From Claviceps africana (Eukaryota > Ascomycota > Sordariomycetes > Hypocreales > Clavicipitaceae), in the NCBI GenBank assembly GCA_018360145.1, contig SRPY01000088.1:1-64000 (forward strand): 64,000 nt of DNA, given 5' to 3'. Under the pieces are notes generated by a model. It did no database searches. It worked only from the letters and a program-made list of their open reading frames with translations, and was not told the DNA's origin. Positions 33,600 through 48,049 of the stretch are shown here, piece by piece. Positions within the stretch are counted from its first letter, which is position 1. Each line of letters starts with the position of its first letter. The translations under genes and the position numbers were made by a program.

Positions 33600-35073
33600 T
33601 TTATATATATTAAATTAAATATTATAAAATAAGCGCTAAAGACTAATAGTTTTATATATAGTTTATTATAAAAAAAGTAGCTTTACTTTAAGTATAAATA
33701 TTATTATAGTTCTTTACTTTATTACCTTTTATAATATTAAACCGCTAAAGAGTGTAATTAAGAATTTTTATAAAAAATGCTATATAGCTTTATTATTAAT
33801 AAAAGAAGTGTTACTTATAATTTAAATTATATATATTTCTTTTACCCCTTTAAAGCTTAAAGTAAAGTACTTTATAAAAACTAAATATTTAATTACTTAA
33901 TCTATAGCTTTATAGTGCTTTAAGCTTAGGTTTATTAAGAATTATAATAGCTTTAAAGCTATAAATACTATATTTAAGTAAATTATTATTACTATATATA
34001 AAATTAAGCTAATTTTCTTTTAAAAGCTTTTTATCTTTTACTTTTTAGCTTAATCTTTACACTTTTAGTACTTAATTATTAAAATTAATATAGTAAGAAA
34101 AGTTACTTTCCTTACTTAATTAAATTTTTTACTAATTTTACTAATATATATTTTATAGTTTAAGAATATCTATTAATTTAATTAGTTATAAATTACTTAA
34201 ATACTTAAAAAGAAGTGTATATTATAGTTCTTTATTAATTTATAAATACTTTTTAAATCTTTTATTACTTTTAATACTTTTACTACTTAGTTTTTATAAA
34301 ATGCTATAATAATATTATTTATAAAAAACATAAAGAAAACATTTTATATATTTAAATAAAATAAATAAAGCTTTTTTAAGTTAAATATAAGCCTTAATCC
34401 TTTAAGTTTATAGCTTAGTTTTTTAAATTAAAGCTATAGTAAGTCTCTTAACTTATAAAGTGCTTTTAATAACTTAATATATTTATTTAAGACTTTAAAT
34501 CTATTAAATAGCTTATATATTATTAATATTATATTTACTTTACGCTTTATATATAAAAATATATTTTATATATTATACTACTATATTTTTAAGTTAAATC
34601 TTATAACTAAAGCTATTAATATATAAAATATATATACTATAAGCATTATAATATAGGTTTATTTAATTATTACCTTTTTTTATAAATCTCGTTATATATA
34701 AATTTAAGCTTTATATTTTTTAAGCACCCTTTTTTTATTAAATTTATATATAAAAACTTACTTTAAAGGTAATAGTTTAAACCTTACTTTTAATTACTTT
34801 ATTTACTTTTATATACCTCTTTTTTTAAGCTTTATAATTTCTTTATTTATTACTTTAATTTATTTATTATATAGTAAGTAACTTATAGCCTTTTAATATA
34901 TTTTAAAAGGCTTAATAAGCTTTAATTAATAAATATTATAGTTTTTTATATTTTCTTTAAGGTAAGCTTTACTTAAGTTATTATATTAAGTATTAATTAT
35001 AGTAAATATAGTTTTAATACTCTATATATTTTAATTTTTAAAATCTAGCTAATTAAGCTATATTAAAGACTTT
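33600..35073 (-). mobile_element. Copia element fragment, minus strand (pol 3' part)
   Basis: On the minus strand, 34770-34680 reads like the start of a Copia RT (VFIYKFNKKG..LK), 34327-34313 reads F-I-N-N-I-I-I-A-F, a YVDD relic with Asp to Asn changes, and about 33990-33880 reads like the Copia RNase H neighbourhood (L-N-T-V-F-I-A-L...HYKAIDQVIKYL). It is cut off at 35073 by the Copia element inserted there; the gag/integrase half was not found on the other side. The left end and LTRs could not be identified; 31850-33600 probably contains the rest. Confidence 0.65.
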
Positions 35074-35732
35074 TGTTGAAAATAACAGCTATTTTCAGGA
35101 GACCTCATCCACTATAAGGACCTTTAACAGGCCTTATAACGACCCCAACCCTGACCCCTATAGAGACCTTATAGGGGGTCTTTAGGTTAAAAGCCGGCGG
35201 CGGTGCGCGCAACACACACGTGCGCGCGCGCGCGGTAAGCGTAAAAATGGATATTTTAGCTAAGAGCTTATAGCTATAAACGCCCTACTTTTTTAGCCTT
35301 TTCGCCCTTAATTATATACTTTAATAGTTAATATATACTTAATTAAGAAGCTAACAGACTATTAGCCTTAGCGATTAATTTTTATAGTAATAAAGCATAT
35401 TAGCTAAATTTTAATTAAAGATTTAGGCTATATTATTTAATAGCTATAAAGCCCTAAGTTATATAACCTATAGGCTACTTTAAAGGAGGAAATAAAAGGT
35501 CTTTAAAATTAAATTATATAAAGACTAAAGGTTATAAAAAGGAAATATAAAGAGTTTTATTATTACTAAAGTAAAGGGAATTTTTCTATATAAATTTCTT
35601 AATTTTTAGATTTTTAGGATTTTTTTATATATAGATTTTCACTAAGTAAAATTTTAATATATATATTAGCAGGTTAGTTATATAGCTATAAGTCTATTTT
35701 TTTATTTTTTTATATAAATAAATTTTATAGAA
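35074..35732 (+). repeat. Copia 5' LTR, first part
   Basis: Begins TGTTGAAAATAACAG and keeps an unmutated GC-rich patch at 35190-35235 with a (CA)n(CG)n run. It is interrupted at 35732 by the Gypsy element and resumes at 43412. Confidence 0.9.
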
Positions 35733-36028
35733 TGTGATGGATTCGAGCTGGTGGCTTAGATCTTAGATGTATAATAATACAGGAAGGGCTTATCGGCCTT
35801 ATTAGGAAAGAATAGGGGATATATACCACCTATAGGGCCCTACTACGCTTCTATTAAAACTGTTCTTAGTAGGGCCTTACTAGGACTCTATTAAGTGAGT
35901 GTATAGAGATTTAAAAGTATATAAATTAATAGAAAAAAGAGAGAGATAGAGAACTTCCCTTCTTTTTATAGTTAATAATAACTTTATTAATATTAAATTA
36001 TAGTAGCTATTTAAGCTAATTTATAATA
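35733..36028 (+). repeat. 5' LTR of the nested Gypsy element
   Basis: 296 bp, starts TGTGATGGATTCGAG, same length as the 3' LTR; differences are transitions. The outer end is less mutated than the inner end. Confidence 0.93.
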
Positions 36029-38379
36029 TTTACTAACTATTAATAAATATAGTAGAGTTAATATAGACTTAATAAGTAATAATTACTAAGGTTAACTTAG
36101 TAATATTTATAAGCTATACTTCCTTTAGGAAATAGTTATATAATATAAAGCGTAATTAGTAGAGATATACCTCTATATAGCAGCAGTAAGGGTAGCGATA
36201 TAGGGCGCTATATTTATAACCTTTATAATAACTATAGTCCCTATATTAAAATAGCTTAAGTATAAACCGCTCTTTATAAAGACACTATATAATAGTAATA
36301 AAGCCTCTTTTTAGGTATAGTAAAGCCTTATAGTTTATAAATTAAAGGCTAACTTAGACTTTATTAATATTAATTATAATAAATAGTTCTTAATCTATTA
36401 AAACTTAAGCCTAAAAATATAGGAATATATTACCTTATTCTTTAAATTAAGGTATACCTTTAAATATAACCTTTAATACTTTCTTTAATACTTTAATAGT
36501 ATATTTATAAACTTTTATTAAAAGAAATAAGTAGTTTTTAAATTAAATTAGCTTAAATAGTATATAAATAAGCGTTTTAATAACTTTTATATTTATTTTA
36601 AGTAAAAGCTTATTTTTACTAAAGGTATTAATTAAGTAAATATAATTAAACTCTCTAAGCTTTATACTACACTTAATAAATATATATATAACTATTATAT
36701 AGGCTATAATATCCTTTATAATAATTACTATAAAGCGGTTAAATATTACTATAGTATTACTTTAAATATTAACTTTTACTACTTAAAAAAACACATTAAG
36801 GCCTGCTAATATAGTTATTAAGCCTAGGACTATAAAGGAGACGTTTCTATAACTAGCGTTAATACTACTACCTTTAAAAATACTACCTTAAAGATAGATA
36901 AAGGGCCTATAAAGAATAAAGCTTAAGGTAAGATACTTTATTTAATAAAGGGTAAATAAACGCTATAAGTAAAATAAAATATTATTAAATAGTAGCATTA
37001 AGTAGGCTAATATCTATATTATAATATAGTAAGACACTGTATTTAGGGTTATAACCTTCTTTTTATTTATTACTTAAATAAGGTAGCTATTTAAATATAT
37101 AAGGTTTTTAATAAGGAAATAATAAATAAACCTTTTAAGTTTAACTTAAAAAAAGAGATATTTACTACTTAAGTCTTAGTAATAGATATTAATTTAGTAA
37201 TAAATTATATTACTAACTTTTTAATAACTTAATATATTTATATAAAGAGATAGAAGGCTATATAAAGAAACCGCTATTCCTTTTACTTATTCTTTATAAT
37301 AACACTATATTCTTTATTACTTAAGTTAATAGTGGTTATAATAGTTTTACTACTATAAATAAATATATTATATAATACTTAAAACTTTAGTGTATCCCTC
37401 TCTCTATACTATATTAAGTTACTATAGTAATAGAAGCTATTTTAAAATAAAACTAAGCCTTTATAAAGCATTTATATATTACCTACTTAGTTTACTTTAT
37501 AGCTAATATTAATAAATAGGTATTCTTTATTATAGCCTATATAATTCTAAGTCTTTTATATAATTATATCCTTAGTTTACTTTAGTTATTATAAAATAGA
37601 ATTAAGATTTATACTATTTAACACTGCTTTATTATAGAAGCTTAATTAAGCCTTTAAGTTTAAGCCTTAAATAGCTATTACACTTCTATCTTTACTATAG
37701 TAATATTAGGATCTATTTATATAGCCTTAGTTTAATAAGTAGCTAAATTAAATATATTTATTACCCTTATAGTAATAAGTTTAAAAGAGATTAATATTGT
37801 TTTATTAAATATAGTAGGTAGCCCTATCCCTTTAAATAGTAATATTACTATATAGCTTTTACTTAAGTTATAGAATTTTATAGATATCTTTAATAAAGAG
37901 AAAGTAAGCGCCCTTTTACTATATTAAAGCTATTTAAATTACTATATATACTTATAAAATAACTTAAATAGCTCTGCTTTAGAACTTTTATAGGCGCTAC
38001 TATATAATATACTCTATAATTAGCTCTTTAAAATTTAGAAATAAATTATAAACTTTATAGATAAAGGTTAAATTTAAGTGTTATTCTCCTTAGCTATAGT
38101 ATTAATTCTCTTTATTAAAAAGGTAGGTAAAGGATAGCGATTTTATATTAATTATTATACTTTAAATAAGGTTATAAATTAGAATTAATATCTATTATTA
38201 TTAGTAAAGGAGACCCTATAATTTCTAATAGAGGCTAGGTAATTTATAAAGCTTAATATTTATATAGCCTTTTATTACCTATAGGTAGCGGTAAAGAATA
38301 AATACTTTACAGCTTTTTATATATAATTTAGCCTCTTTAAGTGGCTTATCTACCCCTTTAGCCTAGCTAAGGCCTTAGC

Positions 38380-38475
38380 TATATTCTAATAATATATTAA
38401 TAACGCCTTAGGTAATGCCCTTATGCTATACGCTACTGCCTACCTTAATAATATTCTAATTTATACTAGCGGGTC
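38380..38475 (+). pseudogene. Reverse transcriptase core relic (Gypsy, YLDD to YLNN)
   Basis: Plus-frame translation of 38441-38467 gives Y-L-N-N-I-L-I-Y-T, with a Gypsy-like F-Q-x-Y-I-N-D-A-L segment just upstream. Both catalytic Asp codons read Asn and stops lie nearby. Confidence 0.85.
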
Positions 38476-41400
38476 CTAAAAGGATTATATTTAGTGTATA
38501 TAAGAGGTTCTCTCTTACCTCTATAAAGTAGGCCTTTACCTTAATATTAATAAATATACCTTTAGTGTAAAGGAGGTAAAGTACTTAAAGTTTATTATCT
38601 ATATAAAGTATAAGCTTTACTTAAATTTAAAGAAAATTATAGCTATTTATAACTAAAAAGCCTTTATTAAGGTATAAAGGGTTTAAAGCTTCTTTAGTTT
38701 TATAAACTTTTACTATAAATTTATAGCTAGCTTTTTAAACCTTATTAGCTTACTTCTTATATTTATTAAAAAAGGTATACTATTTATTTAAATAGTAGAA
38801 TATAAAGCTACTTTTACTGCCTTAAAAAATACGTTTATTATATACCTAATCTTAGCTTAATAGAATTTTAAGAGGGATACTGTAGTTAAGGCCAATGCCT
38901 TAAAGGAGGCTTTAAAGAGTTACCTATTTTAATATAATAAAGAAGGTATTTTATAATTAATAGCTTACTACTTAGCCTGCTTATTAAGCATTAAGCGGAA
39001 CTATATAATTTATAATAAAGAACTATTAAATATTATCTCCTGCCTTAAAGCTTAATTAACTAAACTATATAGTATAGCTTAATTATTTATAATCTTTACT
39101 AACTATAAGAACTTAAAGTACTTTATTAATTTATATAAGATATTAAAATAGTAAGTATAATAAGTAGAAACACTAACGCTCTTTAACTTTTACCTTTATT
39201 ACTACTTTAGCTTATAAGCTACTAAACTAAATGCCCTTTTATAATATAAATAAAATAAAAGCTATAACCCTACTAACCTTTAAAGCTTAATTTACCTTAT
39301 CTTAATTTCTACTATTAATATATAAAGGGAATACTAACTTAACTCTACTTAGAATTCTATTAAGACTTTTATAGCTACCTTAACCTTAATAGTACTACTA
39401 TTTAAATATAAGCTATTTTTAAAGAAGTATATTAAAGACCTTTAAAACTAAGCCTTAGTAATAGACTTAATTTATTATATAAAGCTATAAGCTTTATATA
39501 ATAAAGTATAGTATTTTCTACTTAAAGCTACTATTAAGGCTTAAATAAAAGATTATAGTATTAATACCTATAAAGCACTATTATTCTAAGGGCGACTATA
39601 GGCACTATAATATAAGCCCCTTATAACTATATTAATTTAGTGTATATATAATTCTCCTTTACTAAAATACTTAGGAAAAAATACAACCTTTTAGGCCCTT
39701 TATTATAACTTCTATTAAAATAAAATATCTATTAATATAGTGTAGTATATCTATAATTACTTCTACTATAAGGGATATAAAAGCTATAAGCTTTAATAAA
39801 GCTACCTTTAGCTAATTTTAGCGCTAAACTATTATTAGTTTTAAATCTTAGTTAATTTTATAATAAAGCTACCTACCTTTAATAACTAAGTATTACAGTA
39901 CCTTATAGTTATTATAGACTATCTCTTTAAATATATTTAGTTAAAGATAATAATAAATATAATAGCTAAGGAGTGTACTATTTAATTTTTATCTTACTAA
40001 TAGCGTTTCTATAGCTTCCTTTATAGTATTATTTTAAACTATAGTTTAAATTAAGTTAGCTTTTTTTAATTTACCTTTTACTCCTTAGTAGGGACTAAAT
40101 AGTTACTCTTTATTATTTATTACCTTTAAATAAATAAAAGTATAGAGTAAGTAAATTAAAAAGTATAGGTAGCTCTTAATATAGTAGTAGGATTTTTATA
40201 ATATAATTAGCTATTTTACTTTTCTATTTACTAGCTAGCGTTAAATAACTATATATCTATAGTAATTAAAATAAGCATAAGTATAGCGACCTATAGATAT
40301 AATATAAAACTTATTTAATGCCTATTAAAATTACTTTAAAGCTATATATCCCTTAAAGGTTATATAATTTAATTCCTTAAGTATATTTAAAAGAGTATAT
40401 AATTAACTTAAGTAGTAATTAACTTTACTTAATAATACTAATAGAATGCTTTAAATAAATTATAATGCCTTACTAAGCGCTTTTAAATTAGAGATCTTAT
40501 ATAGCTTAATTTATAATATATTAAAACTAACTATTTTAGTTAAAAGCTTAATTAAATTATAGTAAAATACTATATCCTTAAGGTTTCTATACCTTTTATT
40601 ATATACCTTAATATCTTAGGTAGTATTTATTTAGTCTTCTATATTAATCTTATTAAATATATAGTAGATAACCCTTTACCTTTTTAAATAGTTTAAGATA
40701 TATACCTAAACCTACTTTTATTAGCATTTAAAGAGAATACTACTTTAGTAAAATATATAGTTAAGGAGGTTTTAGTAGCTAAAAACGCCTAAAGTAAAGG
40801 CTAATAATATAATATCTTAATTAAATAAGCGGGCTATAAATAACCTATATAGAAGCCTTTAAAATCTATAGAGAATATAAAAGTATTAGTGTAATTTAAA
40901 TTATAGTAAGGGGATATATATTTCTATAATAGGCCTATTATATAATAATAGAGTTTAATTTTATATTTATTTAAAGGCCTATTTAAACTTAAATAAAATT
41001 CTATAATATATTCTACTTTTACTTTATTTACTATTAGTAATTATAATTATTATTTTTATTAAATACTTTCTCTTTATTATTCTTTTTATTCTTTATTTAA
41101 TTTAATAATAAAGGCTACTATAAACTTTTATATTACTCTACCCTTTATATAAAAGAGAATAATAAAGGTATTTATATTATAAATATAGTAAGTAAGGTAT
41201 AAATAGACATTATTATTATAGCTTACTATTAAAATTAATGCTAGGTATATAAATAATGCTAGTAACTAAAGCTATTATAAAGGGGTAAGTAGGTCTTAAC
41301 TAGGAATTATTAAGGTAGTAATATAGTAATAGGTATATATTATATAGCGCTATACCTAGCCTATACTAAATTAATAATATTAAAGATAGGGGTATAGAGG

Positions 41401-43110
41401 TTTTAAAATATATAGAGGCTAGATAAGTTAAAGGCTAGTAGTAAAAGGGAGGTAAATTTAGGTATACTTAAATATATATATAGTGCCTAAGGAGGGGCAC
41501 TATAGAAGGTAATAGGTAATTATTACACTTTAAAATATATATATTTAATATACTTTAAAGACTATAAAAGGGTAATTATATTATAAATAGCGCCTTTAAT
41601 ATAGTATAAAGAGTAATTAATATAAAATATAATATTTTAAAGGGCAGTAAGCTATTTTTAAATATTTTTTAAAGTGTTAAATAAAGGGGTAGTAATATAA
41701 CTTACTACTAAAGTAATGCTTAAAGAGGTAAAGATATTGCCTAAAAGGGTAGGGGTTTTTAAGATATTAAATTAACTATTTATATCTATTAAAGGCATTA
41801 AAGGTATATAAGTAAAGGGCAGCCTTTAAAGGGGTATATTAGGTGTAATAGGTAGTATTATTATAAAGGCTAAAGTAGAAGTAGTAGTAGTATTAGCTAT
41901 AGAAGTAATAGATATAGTAGTAGTAGTAATAATAGTGGGAATACTTTTAACTTTTTAGTTAAGTAATTATTATTATTAGCGTTAAAATAGGCGCTTTACT
42001 TACTTTAAAAATATCTTCCTTAGCTAAATAAAGTTAGGTTTTAGCTAAATATATTAAGATAATATATTAAGAGTAGTAAAATAGTAGGGATAGTTAATAG
42101 TAATATTATAATAAATAGTATTTATTATATTATAAATAAAATAGTGTAATTATAAATTAATAGCTAACTATTTATACCTTTAATTATAGATATAATAGCG
42201 CTACTTATAGAATATATATAAGTTATCCCTAGTTAAGAGGTAGTAGAGTATATTATTTATAGTAATATAAATAAAGTATAAAAGATATAGTAAGGTCTTT
42301 TATTAATAAATAGAAAACTACTTATTTTTAAAGTTACTTTAAACTAAGTACTCTTTTAATATATATAGTAAATTCTTCTCTATAAAGGCATTAATAAAAG
42401 TAGGGATAGATATCCTATTAAAATACATTAAGTTAGCTTTATATTTATATAAAATGTATATATTACTTATATAAATATATAATAAGTTAGATATTAAGAT
42501 ATAAAAAGTAAGCTATATTAATAAAGGTAACGGCGGATTTATATATAAAAGGCAGGATAAGGAATAGTAATGTAAGGTAACTATTAAGATAATATTATAG
42601 AAAGGATATAAAGAGTATTAAAAAAAAAAAAATCTTTAAAAACTAAATAGGTAAGGGGCGTACTATTAGAATAAAGGTTAGTAAAAAGGGGGGGGGATCT
42701 TAAGGGGGTTTTTATACTTACTATAGACCTTAGAGTGATTGTAAGTAGGAGGCTATTTATTATTGTTTTATTTTACTAATCTTCTATATAATAAGCGTTA
42801 AGCATTTAAGCTATTAATATTGCTTAACCTTTTCTATTTTAGCTGCTGCTAATATTAGGATACTATTAAGCTAATAAGATCTTAAGGGCTAATGCTAATA
42901 GACTAACTAGAGTAGGGGGGGGGGTGTGTATAGTATAGCGACTATAGGTATACGCTATAAAGATAAATACATTATAGCTAGGAGGTGTGCTTTTAAGATA
43001 CACTTCTTTTATTAATAAATTACTTTATATATTTTGCTTTAGTATAGGTATATATATTGCACTATTAACAGTATAAGGGAGTAGTAATATAAAGGGTAAG
43101 AAGGGGGCTA

Positions 43111-43406
43111 TATAATGGATTTAAGTTAATAGCTTAAATCTTAAATATATAATAATGTAGGAAGGGCTTATTAGCTTTATTAGGAAAGGATAAGGGATAT
43201 ATACTACCTATAGAGCCTTACTACACTCCTATTAAAACCGTTTTTAATAAGGCTTTACTAGAACTCTATTAAGTAAGTATATAGAGATTTAGAAGTATAT
43301 AAACTAATAGAAGGAAGAGAGGGATAGAGGACTTCCCTTCTCCTTATAGTTAATAATAACTCTATTAACGCTAGATTGCAGTAGCTATCTAGGCTAGTCT
43401 ATAACA
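43111..43406 (+). repeat. 3' LTR of the nested Gypsy element
   Basis: 296 bp, starts TATAATGGATTTAAG (the mutated form of the 5' LTR start) and ends ...CTATAACA. The outer 60 bp keep CpA/TpG dinucleotides. Confidence 0.93.
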
Positions 43407-43411
43407 TAGAA

Positions 43412-43772
43412 AATAAAAAGTAGCTTATAAGCCCCCACTAGCTATATAGATCTACTAATAGGCTTAGTAAGTATATAAAGAAAAACACTTATCTCTTTAT
43501 AGCTACCTATAACTATATAAACTATTAATTAAACCTACTACCTATAATATTAAATAAATTAAATAAAATCTAAGAAAATTCACTTATATTCTATAAGCTA
43601 GAATTTAGTGTATTTTATATACTAAAAAGCGTGTATTAAGCTTTTAACATAGAAATAAGGCCTATAGTAACCGCTATAGCGTTATAAAGACCTTTTAACC
43701 GCTGGCTTACTAAGCCTCACTACCTTAGTACTTTAAAGGGTAAAAGCCTCTATAAACCCTTTATTTCTAATA
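43412..43772 (+). repeat. Copia 5' LTR, second part
   Basis: Continues the LTR after the nested insertion (starts AATAAAAAGTAGC) and ends ...TTTCTAATA, immediately followed by the primer-binding-site-like sequence. Confidence 0.88.
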
Positions 43773-46700
43773 GGTTATAAGCCTAGAAGCACTTTTTAAG
43801 TACTAAAAAATTCACTAAATTTTATAGAATAAAGAGAAAATTCACTAGAAATTATCTAAATTTTCTATATTAAGGTATAGACTTAAAGAAAAACTTAGAA
43901 GCTATTATTCTTTCTATAAAAATAGAATAAATTTGTTAAAAGAAGTCTCCCCTTCTATAAAATAGAGAGAAATACAGCATAGAAGAAATTCTACTTCTAT
44001 AAAAATAAAATCTATAAATTATAGAAGCATTTCTACTTCTATAAAAAAGGAAAAAAATATAAAAAACTCCTATTTTTATAAAAAGAGCATAGAGGTATTC
44101 CCCTCTATAAAAAGGAAATATTATAGAAGCTTTCCTTCTATAAAGGCCTTAGAAACATTCCTATTTTCAAAGGCTAAGACCTATAAATAAAAGCTTTTAT
44201 AGGCATTTTTTCTATAAATTCCTACTTTATAGAGCTTTTCCTTCCTTTATAATTTAGTAGCTATAGACTCTATAAACTTAGGGCCCTAAGCTAAGAGCTA
44301 AGAGTAGGTTTAGGTTAATTCTATAAACTAGCAAATTACTGCTTAGAACAATAATATCTTTAATATTCTACAAAAATTAGAAGATTTAGCTATAACTATA
44401 GCTAATAACCTAATAAACAAGCCAGCAAATACATTACTAAAAGATCCTAATTCTAGTGGGAGTGTAAGCTAAAATAAGGCTTTTAATATGTTAAATTCCT
44501 ATAATAACTCTATTATTAAGGAATTTAATAAAAGGGTTTATAGCTTCTTAAAGGCTATAAAGCTAAAGGGACTAGAAAATTATAATTAATAGAAACAAGC
44601 CCTAGCAATCCAATTTAAAGCTTTAGAAATACCTAATTTTCTAGATAATCCTAAGGGATTTTCTAGTAATTTAAGTAATCCTAACTAAGCTATTATTTTT
44701 ATACTTCTAAGAGATAGCTGTTTTAAGGCCCCTTAGGCCGCTATAATTTAGTAATAAGACCTAGCAGAAGCCTTTAGCCTTTTAAAAAGGCAGTATTCTT
44801 AAAGTGCTAAAATACAACGTAGCTCCCTATATTCCTAATTCTATAGCCTAAATTTCTAAGGTTTAAGGGATCTTTAGAGGCTTTTAATGCTTTATTTAAT
44901 AATTTACTAGCTAAACTAGCAATTTCTAGCGTTTCTATAGAACCTATAGATTAAGTAAATTAATATTTATAAGCATTAAAATCTACTTTTCCTTAGTAGG
45001 CAGAAAGGCAACGATTTACTATAAGGACTAATAGAGCCCTAAGGATCCCTATAGAGGCACTAAATTTGTAATTTTTAATGGCAGACCTGCTAGAAGAGCA
45101 GCGAGATAAGAGCTCTACTGTGGCTAAAGCTCTAAATTATAGAGCTATAAGCTCTAAGGAATCCGCATATAAAGGCTTTAAAGAAAATAAGACCCCTAAT
45201 TTTTATAAAAATAAGAATAATAAGAAGAATAACCCCTAAGAAAATAAGGGAAATTCTAAGTCCTCTTCTAATAAAAAGAAAGGCAAAACCTAGCCTAAGA
45301 AATCCTCTAAAAAGGCTGAGAATAAGGCTTAGGAGGGCGTATTTATGCTAGGCAATTTTAACCTTACTAATAGCTCTTTAGAGCTTCTTAGCAGACTTAA
45401 TAGCCTTAGTGCTAGCAGCAAATCCATTGATTTTAGTAATTCTAGCAGTGTTACTAGCACTAAAAAAGACCTAAAGGATAAAAAACCCTCTAAGGCCTTT
45501 AATTTTAATTATAAAGTAATAAAGAACTCCCTTCTTTATAATATAGGCTTTATAGTGTATTTAGTTAATTCTAAAGAGCACTTTATAAGCTATATTCCTT
45601 ATAAAAAGGGGGAAGCTAAGCCTATCTCTACTAGTAGAGGATCTATATATCCTAAGGGATATAGAAAAGCTAAATTTCTAGTGCTTTACTAATAAAATCC
45701 TAATAAATATAGGCCTTTAATCCTTTAAAATACACTATATTTTCTAGATCTAAATATAAGTATAGTTAGTAGATTAAAGCACTATTTAGCAGGAGAATAT
45801 ATAAGTAAAAATGCTCTATATTTAGCTAATAGGTTTTATATTAGTCTTTTAAATATTAAGAAATATAGTTTTTTCTTTTAAATAAAAGACCTATATATAC
45901 CCCTTTTAAAATCACTTAATAGCTCTTATAGCTACTATAATAGTTATTTTAACTATTAGGCTTTTAGCTACTCTATAGAGATTAAAATCCCTCTTTAAGA
46001 GCCTTTATAGGCTAAAGAAGCTATTAAAATTAAAGAATTAAGGGATTTTAATTTAGAACCCCCTAATACTATAGCCCCTTCTTCCCTAATGCCTATAGCC
46101 CTAGGCTAGGTCCTTAATTCCCCTAATTTAGCACCTAATTCCCTTAAATTAAGGCCTAATTCTTAAGGGGTATAATAGGCTTTAGCAGACCCTCTTACTA
46201 TATTTTTAAAGGCTTTAAAAGACTTAAAAATAATAGAAGGTCTTTTAAAGCCCTTAGAACTATAGGTGCCCTAATAAAAGGCCTGTAGATCCTCTAATAA
46301 GGCCTAGTAGGGAGCTATAAAAGAAGGCCTTATAGAGCTTAAAAAGTTAAGCTTAGGCGCTAAAAGTTAACCTTTAAAGCTTAATTTATACTAAAAATTG
46401 CTAAAACTAGCTAGAATTTAGCATATTTAGCTAGAGCATTTAAAAATTAACCTTCTAAAGAAAACAAGCTTATTAACTAAAGGAATACTAGATTTTACTA
46501 GTATTAAGAATAAGAATTTTAACTATTTAACCTATACTTAAACTAAGGCAGTTAAAAGACCTAATAAAAATTTAATTCCTAACCCTCCTAAAGCTCTAAA
46601 TAAACTAAAGGGGGATATAGTAAAAATCAGCCCTACCCCTTATAATAAGCAGTAAATTTACCTATTTTTAGTAGACTAAAAAACTAGATTTAAATAGGTT

Positions 46701-48049
46701 TTATAAATGCTTAATAAAGAGGGACTTACTGTATTTTTAGCTATTAAAAGCTTCTTTAAATCCCTAAAGAATAAGTTTAGTACCTACCCTAAATATTTAT
46801 ATTTTAATAGAGGTAAAGAAATTAATTTTACTTTATAGGGCTAGCTAGCTAAAAAGGGGATAAAATTTACAACCTCTTTCCCTTATATTTATAAATAAAA
46901 TAGATTAGCTAAGCGTTCTATCTATATTATTTTAAATAGATTATAGGCTACCCTATATTAGTCTGATTTGCCGTTATTTTTATAGAATTTCATTCTTTTT
47001 TTAGTTATAAATTCTATAAATTTATTAGTAAATTTAACTAAACTAGCGTGCTTAGTATAATTATTAGCTAATAACTTTAATAGGCCCTTTATACTTAATT
47101 ATAGCTCCTTTAGAGCTATAGGCTTTTATTGTAAGGTTTTAATTCCTTTAAAAAAAAGACCTAAAGCTTAAAAGCTAGCTTTTAAAACAGTGCTTAGTAA
47201 GCTACTTACTATAGTAAGTTTTAAAATCTATATAGTATATATTCCCTTTAAAAGGCTTATAATAAAAACTAGCTTTCTTAGAATTATAGAACCTATAGGC
47301 CCTATTTCTAGCGGCCTCCTTAGGCTTTCTATAGAGAATAATAGCTCTTTAAAGGGGGATTTCCCTAATAAAAATGCCCTAAAACCCTCTATAATTATAG
47401 AGGGGGCTGAGGTAAATTTAAAACCCTTTAATCCTCTAATAAGGAGTAATTCCTTAGAGGGGGAAAAATAACTAAATGAAGTTATTTTTAGTGATAAGGA
47501 TTACCCTATACCTTATAATTAAATAATTAGAAATAAGCTTAGCTAAGCCCCTAGTCCTAAGGATTAAAATTCACTAAATTTAACGCAATTTAAGCCTGAA
47601 AAAATTAATTTAAATCTAAATAAAATAGATATTAATATAGGGGCTCTTATACATTAAATTTACTATAAAGTATAACTTAAAGTAAAAGAAAATATACTTA
47701 AAAGTAAGCCTAAGACCTAAAAGTAAGCTTTATATTTACTAAATAAAGCTAAATAGCTTAAAGTGATTTTTAGTAAATTTAAGTAACTTCTAAAAGCTAG
47801 AACCTTTAAATTTATAAAGGCAGACTAAGTCCTTAAAGGCTAGAAGGTTTTAAAAAATCGCTTAGTATTAAAAATAAAGAGAGATAAAGAAAATAATTCT
47901 CTTAAATATAAAGTATAGCTTATTATTAAAGGATTTATATAAATAAAAGGGTTAAATTATATAAATACTTTTACTACTACTAATATTCCCCTTAGCTAGT
48001 AAATCTTACTAGCCCTAATAGCTTAAAATAACTAAGAAATAAAGTAAGT

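Larger units (their letters stand above)
35728..43411 (+). mobile_element. Gypsy/Ty3 chromovirus nested in the Copia LTR, RIP-mutated
   Basis: The element spans 35733-43406 (7674 bp), with two 296-bp LTRs (35733-36028 and 43111-43406) and a TAGAA target duplication at both flanks (35728-35732 and 43407-43411). The sequence on either side joins to give the uninterrupted Copia LTR. Plus-strand relics: an RT strand Y-L-N-N-I-L-I-Y-T at 38441-38467 (YLDD with Asp to Asn), preceded by a F-Q-x-Y-I-N-D-A-L motif, and a chromodomain-like segment around 40780-40900. About 2.2 kb of further sequence separates the chromodomain from the 3' LTR. A polypurine tract AAGGGGG precedes the 3' LTR. Confidence 0.93.

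Noticed and set aside
45345..47471. Two open frames (45345-45692 and 47190-47471) as genes
   Set aside because: They are chance survivors inside the RIP-mutated Copia gag-pol, with matching Copia frames broken before and after.
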